NCBI GenBank assembly: GCA_000444245.1
Contig: ATSW01007542.1
Coordinates: 1 to 37,785 of the forward strand
Direction of reading: 5' to 3'
DNA length: 37,785 bases
Origin: Botryllus schlosseri
Taxonomy: Eukaryota; Chordata; Ascidiacea; Stolidobranchia; Styelidae
Each line of letters opens with the position of its first letter. Within the stretch, counting starts at the first letter, position 1. A model generated the notes under the pieces. The model saw nothing but the letters and a program-made list of their open reading frames with translations, did no database searches and was not told the origin of the DNA. This document shows positions 28,641 through 37,785 of this stretch, in pieces. Position numbers and translations under genes: made by a program.

Positions 28641-31600
28641 GTAAGTCCATTAAGTTATAGCATACCTACTTATTTTAAAATCGTTTCTAAAGATAGGCGT
28701 GTAGCTACGATAAAAAATTAAGGGACGGGGTGAAAATTTATGATGCATGGCGGCGTTGCGAAAACAACTGATGCGACGAAATTCGAAGAGAAGAGACATT
28801 GGTAACTTTTCGTTGCGCCCATTTTTCGTTATAGAATTGATTCCACTTATTCTGTTTTATGTGCTCCATCAATTTCTCTTTTTTGTGGTGTAGCCTACGT
28901 TGACAGCTTTCGTATTTTATAGGGGAATTGGATCCGCTGTGGATACAGGAGCGAACACTGTTCAAACAATTCGAAAGATTATCCCAGACCGCTGAATGCA
29001 GTGACGTTTTGGAAGAAAAGTCACAGATATTCGCTGAATTGGCGAGAGTTAACGCTAAATACATCCCAGACAAAACGAGTCTACTGAAGGCCTGCATATT
29101 TCTTCGAGCATCTCTTGAAAGCACCTGTCGCAATTCTTCAAAAATTTTGAAAGAAATGAAAAGTATTCACCGAAAATTATTGCGATTGTCTGGCGGCAAA
29201 TCTCTTTCAAGTGACCTGTACGAGGCGTCGCGAACAGTACAGACGAAAGTTGATGTCATGCGACAACGCCTGGAGGTGGAGCTAAAGAACGATGAGACCA
29301 TACCGAACAAGGAAACAAAAGAAAGTCTCGAAAAATACGTATCGAAAATTAAAAACATTTCATCTTCGTTCACTGATGACTATGCGGATCTTGAGAAAGG
29401 CATTTCGGGGATATGCGTCGATATTCTAGGATCACCGCCATGTAAATTTAGTCATTTCAATTTGGGAACATGTGGATCTGGTGATTTTCCACCAAATAAT
29501 AATTTATTCACAGCAGTTGTTCTGGAAAACAGTATCAAAAAAAAAGAAAATTACACCGAAACAGTCGAGTACTTTCAATGGTATTTATTGATATTTCAAG
29601 TCATCCTATTCTCTGGAAATATACAAATTGACAATGAAAGCAAAACTGGTGGAGATGGATCGGAATCTTTTGCAAAGCAATGGCTGCTGGATTCATCTTA
29701 CGATTTTGCCATCGCGAAAGCAATAACACCTATGAATATAAATATATCACTGATAAAAACCGTGGACGATATGGTCGCAATAGCTTGTCAACGCGATCAA
29801 TCTTATGGTGAATATTTAGCGCAAATGTTGACCAGAACTCGGCACATCGCGGGAAGTGACAGCGTACACAAGAAATTCAAGAAACGCACGCGTAAAGAAA
29901 TATACTCCAAAGGAGTTGACGGGTCGAATTTCAAAAATGGTATTCTTGAAAAGCTTTCAAAGCTCGAGCCGAAGAATTTCTCGTTCCATAGTGCATTTGT
30001 GGATAATAACGATGTTGCAGATGCATCTTCTATTTCTGGTGATGAAGTATTTCAATTAGTTGACGCCCTCGGTCACATTGGACATATCGAGAAAAATTCA
30101 GCCTTCGCAATTGTTAAAACTCTTATATCAAAAGGATTTCTCGATCACAAAGCCGGTTGTAGTCTACAAATTGGTCTTGCAATCGCGTGTGAAAGCCGCA
30201 TGAGAGGCTCTTTGTCTTTGTCGCGTAATGCCGATGACAACAAAACATCTACTTGCAACAGCTTGGAGAAACAAAAGGTAATAAAACTGCTGTTCGTGCT
30301 ATCTGGGATTCAGAAAGTAAAGAATTGCTTGTTGAATTCATCCGGTAATATTTCAGTAATTAAAAGTTTGCCTATAGAGATGGAAGACATCGCCGATAAG
30401 GCAGAGATTTTATCCTATTTCGGGTGGTATCAGGATGCATTGGACATTCTTGAAAGTGCGAGCTCGCAGGGTCACGAAAGGACCAATCCCGCTTTTGAAC
30501 ATTTTATGAAAGGACTTTGCCTCAGCAAAGTGCAACGGCTGGACGAGGCAAATGCCACATTAAAACGTAGCATGACTGTATTGTGCACGCTCCCCGAAGT
30601 AGATCAGTCAAAATTTTACCATTTTATTCAGTATCTGCTCGGAATAAACAATTTGAAGCTGAAAAATTATTCGCAAGCAAAAGACCATCTCGAGCAGGCA
30701 AAAAAGGCATTTGAGTCCAGAAAGGATTTGTTTTCGCATCAAGGCGACGAATTATATTTGGAAGTGTTAGACGGAATCGGGGAATCCCATTATCGGCTTG
30801 AGGATTACAATTTGTCTTATCTTGCGAGCGCAGAACTGCTGTCGCAATACGAATCAATGACCGCAAAAAGACATGGAATCATTTTTAAAGCATCGACCAG
30901 ACAGGGTAATTGTCTTTTCAAGTTGGGAAATTTCAGTGAGTGCGTTAAAACTTTGGAAAAGGCGTTGGAATTGGCGTCATCAATTACCGATATGAGTGAA
31001 GGGGATGAGAAACGCCTCGAAGAGCACAAACCCATGTGGTCGCTGCAGCTAGCAGATTGTTACTTCAAGATGAATGAAATTGAGACCGCACAAGAATATT
31101 GCGACGGCGTTATGAAGTCTGCAAGCTCGCTGTCTGCTTATACAACGGCCCAAGTGCTCTTGATCTCAGCCCAATGTAAACTGTGGCAAAACAGAGAAGG
31201 CGAAGCTAGCAAAGAAGCTTGTGAGTCGATTTCCTCTCTTCTGCGAACTCAAGCTACCGACTCGACTATACTCAATATGATACAAACCGGCGTTACGGTG
31301 ATATCACGATCTATGTCACCAATGATAGCGTTACACAATGGTGGAAAAGAAACACGTAAACATGATGGCGAACGAGAGGCCGTTTTTCATGCTAGTCAAG
31401 CATTCGATACCCTGTGTCAGCAATGCATCTTTACTGGCAATGAACTCCAAAGAGATAAGTCCATACTCATCCGTGTCATTCAAACCGGTCTCTTCAGAAC
31501 TAAAGGATACGGAAAAATATTAAATCTCTGTAAATCAACCGTTGGACTTTCCGGCGGTCCAAACAATGGAAATGCGGAGAAGTCAATAAGTCGGATTATT

Positions 31601-33052
31601 CTTGATGTCATAGACAGCGATGAGTGTCTGAGAAACAGTTGCGTGCAAGACTGCGATTACTTTTGTCAAGCAGCGAAGTACTGCAACATCCGAGATGCTT
31701 TTAGTATATCGGGCGCTATAATTGTTTTTGCCGGTAGTTTGTACAGATGTACTGCTGAAAGGGAAAACAGTACGATTGAAGCATTGAAAGATTGGCTGGC
31801 ACAGCAAAGTCAAACAACAAAGATATCGGTTCTGCATTGTTGCGTGAAGATTGCCAAATACGTCGTCGAACAGTTTCTGAGTAAAGCAGACAGTTCAAAT
31901 GTACCTCCACCGAATCAGCATCAGCGAATACCATTTCTCGACTTCCTGGCTGATATTTACGAGGTACTGAAACTGCATGTAGACTTGTCGACGGATTTAC
32001 TTCAGGAAACTGCAAGCCTGACGGCTACGACGGCGAGTTGTTGGATGAAAGTTCAAAACCACGAAAGAGCATTAACATTATTAAACGACGCGCTGGAATT
32101 GCAAGAGAAACTCGCCCTGGATATTACAAGTATCGTATACGTTGATTCGAACGCTATCATACAAGACATCGGGATATGTCTAGCCAAACTAGGACGGTGG
32201 GAAGAGGCAAACTCATACCTAAATCGGGGTTCTGCTATCAAAGAACGTCGGAGGAAGAGTCGAGCTTACGAGGATTACACAATGATTCACGCTCGAGTCA
32301 AGTCTGCCCGGTGTAGTTTCAGCCTTGGAAACTATCAAGAAGCCGTCTTCATGGCGAGTACTGCGTTCCAGGATGGCTTGAACATGGAATCGATGGACAA
32401 TCATGATGACTCGATGGTATCCGCCGTCGGAATAGTGCTCAGATCAACTTTGGCTGTGGCGGCAAAGGCCGAAGTGGAAGCGGACAAATCTCTTATTAAA
32501 CCCGACATGATTTCTGAAGTCCTTGATCGCGCCACGAATATGAGAGCAACTTTAGAGAATAAATCTGACGTTTTGGGGTCTGTGTACGCTGAAACGGTGG
32601 AGTCGTTTTACTACGCCTGCGGGAATTGTTTGCTAGCGATCGAGCATTTCAAGCAGGCGATGAAGAGTTTCAAGAAGTCGCTCAAAATCATGAAAGAAAA
32701 AGGCGCAGATTTTACTGCCATGAAACAGCCAATAACTCTCAACATCGCCAAGTGTTTGATAGGGCTGAAAAAATACAAGAAGGCGGAGAAATATCTCAAC
32801 AGATTTCTGGACACGGAACCGGGAAAAACGAGGCACGCGCTGCATTCGCATCCTAGCCATGCGTATTTGTTGCTCAGCGTATGTTCCCTGAGACGAAATT
32901 TATGGCAAAAATCATATCAACAAGCTACTAAAAGTTTGTGGGAAGCTTTTTCAACGGATTCGGATATATTGAAACAACAAATCTCTAAAGAGTGCACCGC
33001 TGTGTATCTCCAGCTTTTGGAGGCCGAGTTACTGCTGCTCGACTTGGACTGA
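28313..33052 (+). CDS. TPR protein with degenerate nucleotidyltransferase-like domain
   Basis: This two-exon gene (28313-28640, 28923-33052) encodes 1485 residues. Residues 1-110 are helical with TPR-like spacing. About 111-250 is charged coiled-coil-like helix (EKSQIFAELARVNAKYIPDK, ESLEKYVSKIKN). About 255-480 resembles the DUF294-type nucleotidyltransferase region that precedes TPR arrays in some invertebrate and bacterial proteins: a SPPCKFS strand, GS at 294-295, LFTAVVLEN, and EYFQWYLLIFQVILF after it. The usual GS-x10-D-x-D/E active site is not seen: GSGDFPPNNNLF has Asn where the acidic residues belong and is about three residues short. This implies a pseudoenzyme. TPR-like helix pairs follow at about 610-890 (YSQAKDHLEQAKKAF, FSECVKTLEKALELA) and 1130-1480 (HERALTLLNDALELQEKL, FKQAMKSFKKSLKIM). 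There is no signal peptide or convincing membrane segment, so the protein is probably intracellular. The domain call rests on remembered family patterns; the gene name is unknown to me. Confidence 0.85.
28923..33052 (+). CDS. TPR-protein gene exon 2 (single 4.1-kb exon)
   Basis: The acceptor is CGTATTTTATAG; the joined codon is GGG and the reading continues ELDPLWIQERTLFKQ to TGA 33050-33052. It holds 1376 codons without an intron, in contrast to the finely split gene upstream. This layout is typical of lineage-expanded or once-retrocopied genes, though nothing here proves either. Confidence 0.93.
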
Positions 33053-34837
33053 CCCGTTCTTTCAGGGTGTACAATGGTTTTATTCAATTTGTAAAAAAAA
33101 CACTCTCGAAAAATATCATTGTGATAATTTTTATATCTCAAGTGATAGACCGCACGTGAATGAAACACGCATGTCGTCCATTATTTTAGCAACATGCGGG
33201 TCAACATTTGTTGTTGGAAACTATTTTGCAATGACCCTATAATGGCCTATTTGGCTATTTTCTGCATTCTATTTTCATTGTGCATGTGATTGGGTCTGTC
33301 GAAATCGAGGTAAAGCAACGAAATGTTTTAATAATGTAATAATGCAAAATTATTATTATTATTATTTTTTAACGGAAAGGAGGTTCGACCAGTGTTGACA
33401 AAATTTGTAATATAAACTGTGCCGTTTTTTCGTGTTTTTGTACTACATTCGAGGCCCAGTTTTCGGTGCGAATTATCATTTACGATGTAACTTAATTGAT
33501 GTTGATATCTGGATCAATATAATTGATTCATATAGTTGTTGGATATGATTTCACAGGTATACATAAAAGTAATTATTAGGTCACGAACAACGATGATATG
33601 CGCTCGATATTGTCGAATCAGTATTGAATTACGCAATTTTCTTATCGGGAAGCTCATCGCCCTTAAAACCTCATTGAATTCGTCTCGAATGTCAATGACA
33701 TGACAATGCCTTATTGGTCTGTATAACATACAGTTTGTAGTGTGTATTCGCAGTTACCTTATTCAGGTTTTGCGACCTTACCGCATGTCATTTAACGCGA
33801 CACTGTTATAAAAATATGTTTGTATCCATCTGTAAGTGCAAATAATTTACAGCAATTCCATCTTGTGAACTATATTCCAGATATAGATGTCATATGTTTT
33901 TATGCAGTAGTTGCGAACGCTGTTGTTATGTTTGTTTGGCGAACGTGAACTGCTTGTATTTGTAGAAATAAATCCTAAAAATTCTGTAGTTCTGCAGCTC
34001 TTACAATAAGCGCTTCAGAAAAGTTATATAAGCTCATAATGGGACACAATGCTTAGCAATAGCTATTGTCAATGGGATGAGACAATCTGGAAGCATAGTA
34101 TTATAGACAGCAGTAGCTCCTTAAGCTGTGGTCGTGTAGACTGTAGATTGTAAATCGGCGCGAAATATGGTCTGGAGCTGGGGATGATGTTTAGTCGTGC
34201 AGAAACTTGAAAGTGTTCCAGAGCGGTAATAATGATATTTTAATTAGATTATAAATGCGTAATCGTGTCGACGCTCTACAAAGTTTCACGAATTGTGGTT
34301 TATGGAATGTAAACTTAGGATGTTCGCTGTATGTTAGAGTCAAACCACGGGTTTGTGTCGACACCATTCATACTGAACATGACCCTAACGTTCGACATTC
34401 TGGGAAATGTGGTCGAAGTAGTCAACCTAGGTACTGAAGTAGAAGTAGGTCCGTAAATTTCTACTCGATTACAAGAGGAAGTAGCGATTTCCGTGGCCTT
34501 CCAAAAACTATGGCACGTGAAAGTACAAAATAAATGTAAGAAATGTACTCGAGTAAGTAGGCTATGTTCCTAAGGGTGGTTTTGGTTGAGGGGTCGCATA
34601 CTTTTAGAATTTATGATAACAGGTCGCTTTACTCTCAAAATTTCAGGGTGCATATTGTTAACTAACGTAATGACAAATGATGCTACAAATAGGTGTATTT
34701 TGGAAATATATATTTAGTTGCCGTGATACGGCAGGGGCCATTTCGCGCAGTGGTTATGACGATTTCACTCATGAGAGTCATGCAAACATCTCTCAATACT
34801 AATTCTACCTTACAGATGTAAAAAGTAAGTATAGTTC
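33053..34837. other. 3' flank of TPR-protein gene, AT-rich non-coding
   Basis: No supported gene. It includes an ATT microsatellite at 33348-33366, the AATAAA at 33967 and, at about 34430-34560, a stretch with AGTAGAAGTAGG and TACTCGAGTAAGTAGG words that may be a worn MITE. Around 34585-34660 a GGGGTCGC...CAGGTCGC stretch resembles a hAT interior fragment. Confidence 0.5.
33967..33972 (+). terminator. AATAAA, possible polyadenylation signal of TPR-protein gene
   Basis: A canonical AATAAA lies about 915 bases after the stop codon. The intervening sequence is AT-rich with an ATT run at 33348-33366, as in many 3' UTRs. A non-canonical earlier signal is possible. Confidence 0.35.
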
Positions 34838-35100
34838 AATTCAATTTATTGCTAACAATTTCATCATTTCAATACACCGCAAGACTGCGATACAATGGAA
34901 GATAGGAAGGTGTCGAAACGACTTGGAGTATAGTCTTCGAAATCAGACACCCTGGCCTAGGCGATGTAAAAAAAGAGGCATGCACACTGTATGGAAAGTA
35001 AAAAAAGAGATATAATAGATAAGGACATAGCCTACGACAAAAAGAGGTGGCATGTGTCGGAACGCGAGCCGATATGACAGGTCGTGCTCCGGTAAACTAG
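34838..35100 (-). mobile_element. LINE-like 3' end, repeat family A
   Basis: On the minus strand it ends ...AATAAATTGAATTGAA, a polyadenylation hexamer plus short tandem tail. It matches the copy at 1-290 over about 250 bp with many substitutions. No coding part is present, so it is a 5'-truncated copy. Confidence 0.6.
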
Positions 35101-35579
35101 AGGGCTGAGTAGTATTGATAGTTTTATATAAAAAAACTGTAAATTTTAAATAGAAGTAATCTAGAACATATAACTACTTGGCTTAAATGGTACACGTCAG
35201 CGAAACCTACATGAGTAGGCCTACTCTGAAAAGGTTGAAGTTAGCCTATTTCGTTACTGATCGTGATCACTTCCTCCGGATTTTGGTTAAGGTCCAATCG
35301 AACCCGCCTTCGACTACGTCGCAACTTCTATGTCAGATACATTTTCACCACGCTCAATCTTACTCCACGGATTGAAAGCCAGAATTGCAGCGTAAACCTA
35401 ATTTCTTCGTGTGACTGGACGTAGAAAAGTCCAGCCATGCTGTTCATGCTCATTGTCAGTCACAGTGATGGGCGACATTGCTGTGAAACGAAATTCCTTG
35501 ATTTTTACTGACGCGCACTACATCTGTATTAATTGTAATAATTGCCAGCCTATATATTTCCATGCGATCAGGACACACA

Positions 35580-35700
35580 CAATGTACGTACAATGTGATA
35601 CGGAAGATACAATGCGATAATGAACAGATAGGAGGATGCCGAAACAACCAGTTGCGGTCTCTTAATCTGGCATCAGCCTCTGCCTAGTTCAGTTCGCCTC
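35580..35700 (-). mobile_element. Repeat family A fragment
   Basis: It contains GAACAGATAGGAGGATGCCG followed by AAACAACCAGTTGCGG and GCCTCTGCCTAG, paralleling the AGATAGGAAGGTGTCG...GGCCTAGG order of the longer copies. It is short and without a tail. Confidence 0.4.
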
Positions 35701-35832
35701 TTTTGAGAAGGTCTTCATCGGGACTATTTCAGGGCTTTTTGCAACCGTAATTACGGCGACACCGGAGAAGAGGAACTCGGATAAACGTCCGTCGCTACCG
35801 AAAATACCGAGCCGCCTTCATGCTGGATTCCC

Positions 35833-36153
35833 TAGGGTTCAACAAAAATCAGTTTAAAACAAACATGTTTAAAACAAGGCCCTTGTTTTAAACATGTTTT
35901 TTATTGTTTTTTGTTGGTTTTTGTTTTTAAGCGATGACGTCACGAATATTCAATCATGACGTCATAGTGAATCGACATTGACAATTGAAAAAATAGGGTA
36001 AATATTTACAAGGGAAAGTATTTACACAATTATGGCATGATTTTACAACTTGAAAAAAAAATTGTTTTTTTAAAAGGGCCTTTGTTCAAAACACGTTAAA
36101 ACATGTTTGAAACAAAGTGGTGTAAAACACTGTTTGTTTTAAATGCAACCCTA
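35833..36153. mobile_element. MITE with TAGGGTT ends and internal hairpin
   Basis: The left end TAGGGTTCAAC and the right end (reverse complement TAGGGTTGCATTTAAAAC) are inverted, and both are followed by TTTAAAACAAACA. Many TTTAAAACA/TGTTTTAAA words point in both directions. Flanks GGATTCCC and ATATCACC do not make a clear duplication. Confidence 0.62.
35861..35899. repeat. Perfect 39-bp hairpin (19-bp arms, 1-base centre)
   Basis: The left arm AAACATGTTTAAAACAAGG (35861-35879), one C, and its exact reverse complement (35881-35899) make a near-spacerless palindrome close to the left end of the MITE at 35833-36153. Confidence 0.92.
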
Positions 36154-36223
36154 ATATCACCATTACGCTAACTTAAAAAACAATTTTCATTCTGTTATCT
36201 CTAACTACCGCTAAATTGTATTT

Positions 36224-36463
36224 CGAACTGTTCCATGATACTGTGTGTTGTTTTTCTTTTCGTTCCTTTGTTTTTATTTTTTGTTCATCAACAACAATGT
36301 TATCAACTGTGAAAATTGCTCCTGTCTTGGGTGGCTCGGCTCTGAAGATTTTGCCATATCGAACTAGGCCTACCATGCATGTCACATTGCACTGTGTTAC
36401 ATTTTTGTTGTGTGATGTTGATTTGTAATCTAGAAAAATAAAGATTCTCTCTCTCTCTCAAAC
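36224..36463 (+). mobile_element. LINE/SINE-like 3' end, repeat family B, (TC)n tail
   Basis: It ends AATAAAGATT followed by a (CT)n tail (36446-36459). It matches the reverse complement of 36530-36730 over about 200 bp (TGTTCCATGATAC, AAAATTGCTCCTGTC, GGCTCGGCTCTGAAGA). No coding part remains. Confidence 0.65.
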
Positions 36464-36529
36464 TACGCTACGCCACCACAAGACTGCGATACAGAGATCA
36501 GACGACCATGATTCAAAAAGACATTGTGA

Positions 36530-36730
36530 GCTGTGAGGGAGAGAGAGAGAGAGAGAGAGAAAGGTAATAGTGAAATGCGACATGCAAGGTAGACGGGAGG
36601 CTCGATATGACAAAGTCTTCAGAGCCGAGCCTCCCGGGACAGGAGCAATTTTCAGTCGATAACTAATAAATAAAAATAAAAACTTAAGAAACGAAAAGAA
36701 AAACAAGACACGGTATCATGGAACAATTCG
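36530..36730 (-). mobile_element. Repeat family B copy, inverted, (GA)n tail on + strand
   Basis: This is the minus-strand counterpart of 36224-36463, with its dinucleotide tail at 36537-36560. The two copies sit tail to tail with about 70 bp between them. Both begin at the same internal point (near CGAAYTGTTCCATGATA), suggesting either a short family or a shared truncation point. Confidence 0.65.
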
Positions 36731-36732
36731 GA

Positions 36733-37748
36733 GTAGGGGAGACCGGGGACAATTGTAACACTTTTCGTATTTTCCAACATTACGTATTTTTCTCGTGGAA
36801 ATTTCACTTCCAAAGTTTTATATAAAGAAGCCAACAACTCGATAGTTGATATGAAAACTAAATTGGAACTCAATCAACAATCAATCATGGAAATTTTGTG
36901 TCGCAAAAATCGCTGCTCAAATGTTACAATCGCCCCGTACCCAGGGGCAATTGTACCACCCTTGCGGGGCAATTGTAACAGTGTTAGTTATAACTAAACA
37001 GAAACTAAATGAACAACGAAAACGGAAGCACAAATTGTAATATTGCATGAAACTAAAGGAAGAGACGTTTGAACGCTTCCAGGCTACGCCCCATCTAATT
37101 TATGGCATCTGAATGCAATATCACCCTTCGTGTCTTGTTCAAGCTTAAAGTGTACAAGAGACACATTCATTCCATCATCTCCCTACACATATTCGACCTC
37201 TTCCCAAGGTTCTGTAGTTCAGTGGGCATAATGGGTTGGTCATTCGGTCACCTGCGAAGGTGCGAAACCGACCTGGTTAACATATCTTGGTTGAATGGGC
37301 CGATGATATTATAGTAAAACGAGGACGCAACATTGTGCGGCGTCAAAGCTATAATGACATTTATCTGTGCTGTAGAAAATTAACATAAATTGTTCACATC
37401 AAATATCAAAATGTGAGTGGGCCATGATCATAGTCAGAGGACGAGAATTAAGCCATGACTATTGAAGTTCGACACACCAAAAGTCGATCAACATGAGAAA
37501 GGGTGGTTGAATCACGAAAATAACCGAACCGTCAGATTCACATCACCACTATTGTATGGCCGTTTCGCCAGATGATCATGTTAGAATTGGTATCGCAAGG
37601 CAGTATCTGTTCTGTTGAACTTCTGGCTGTTGCAAGATTATCCTGCAGTAGATGAATGGTAATACCAACATATGAACAAAGAAATTCAGAATTGATAACA
37701 TATTGTAACGGGGCAAAAGTAACAGAGTGTTACGATTGCCCCTGACAC
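36733..37748. mobile_element. Probable non-autonomous DNA transposon of unclear superfamily
   Basis: The left end ACCGGGGACAATTGTAACAC and the right end (reverse complement GTCAGGGGCAATCGTAACAC) are inverted. Related words recur inside: TGTTACAATCGCCCCG, GGGGCAATTGTACCAC, GGGGCAATTGTAACAG, GTAACGGGGCAAAAGTAACA. There is no recognisable transposase. The target duplication could not be fixed, and the exact ends are uncertain by several bases. Confidence 0.55.
37208..37280 (+). repeat. tRNA-like (SINE-like) promoter remnant
   Basis: An A box TAGTTCAGTGG at 37215-37225 fits the consensus fully. A B-box-like GGTGCGAAACC lies at 37259-37269, exactly the 44-base offset of a tRNA. The acceptor arms do not pair, so it is not a functional tRNA; a tRNA-derived SINE head is the likely source. 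Confidence 0.35.
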
Positions 37749-37785
37749 GCTCGACCATGATTAGCGTCTCAGTATGGTACCTTCC

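Noticed and set aside
28738-29133. Minus-strand open frame over the start of TPR-gene exon 2
   Set aside because: It is antisense to the supported plus-strand coding frame and has no motif of its own.

Overview
The window looks like nuclear DNA of an invertebrate animal. It has multi-exon genes with GT-AG introns, long non-coding stretches, LINE-like 3' ends and many small DNA transposons. The mix of very short introns (59-65 bp, four of them) with kilobase introns, in a gene clearly homologous to a vertebrate Rho regulator, fits an invertebrate deuterostome. An ascidian tunicate is my best guess, but the species is an inference. There are no bacterial-type operons, no rRNA and no CRISPR.

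Layout. 1-4040 is upstream non-coding DNA with LINE-like 3' fragments, a perfect 36-bp palindrome and a hAT element carrying a second hAT element. 4041-25051 (+) is one gene of at least 16 coding exons for an ARHGAP18/28/40-type Rho GTPase-activating protein. All exon phases fit, giving 892 codons, with the RhoGAP domain and the family's C-terminal domain both complete. Its fifth intron holds a further 0.96-kb serine-rich open exon (11170-12131) with a good acceptor in matching phase, which probably makes an alternative isoform. The introns are littered with hAT-like MITEs: 5055-6111, 19667-20260, 20699-21278, 22500-23002, 23114-23622 and 24381-24784. 25052-28312 is intergenic, with a CpG-rich first half and a degraded MITE.

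28313-33052 (+) is a two-exon gene for a 1485-residue protein. It has TPR-like repeats and, in my reading, a degenerate nucleotidyltransferase-like domain whose catalytic acidic residues are replaced. 33053-37785 is non-coding: LINE-like 3' ends (one pair tail to tail), a MITE with a perfect 39-bp hairpin, and a probable non-autonomous DNA transposon with repeated GTTACAATTGCCCC-like motifs.

The two genes are in the same orientation, 3.3 kb apart. Nothing in the sequence links them functionally: one should act at the membrane and cytoskeleton by switching off a Rho-family GTPase, and the other is of unknown function. The most unusual items are the apparent pseudo-nucleotidyltransferase/TPR protein and the large optional Ser-rich exon of the RhoGAP gene.
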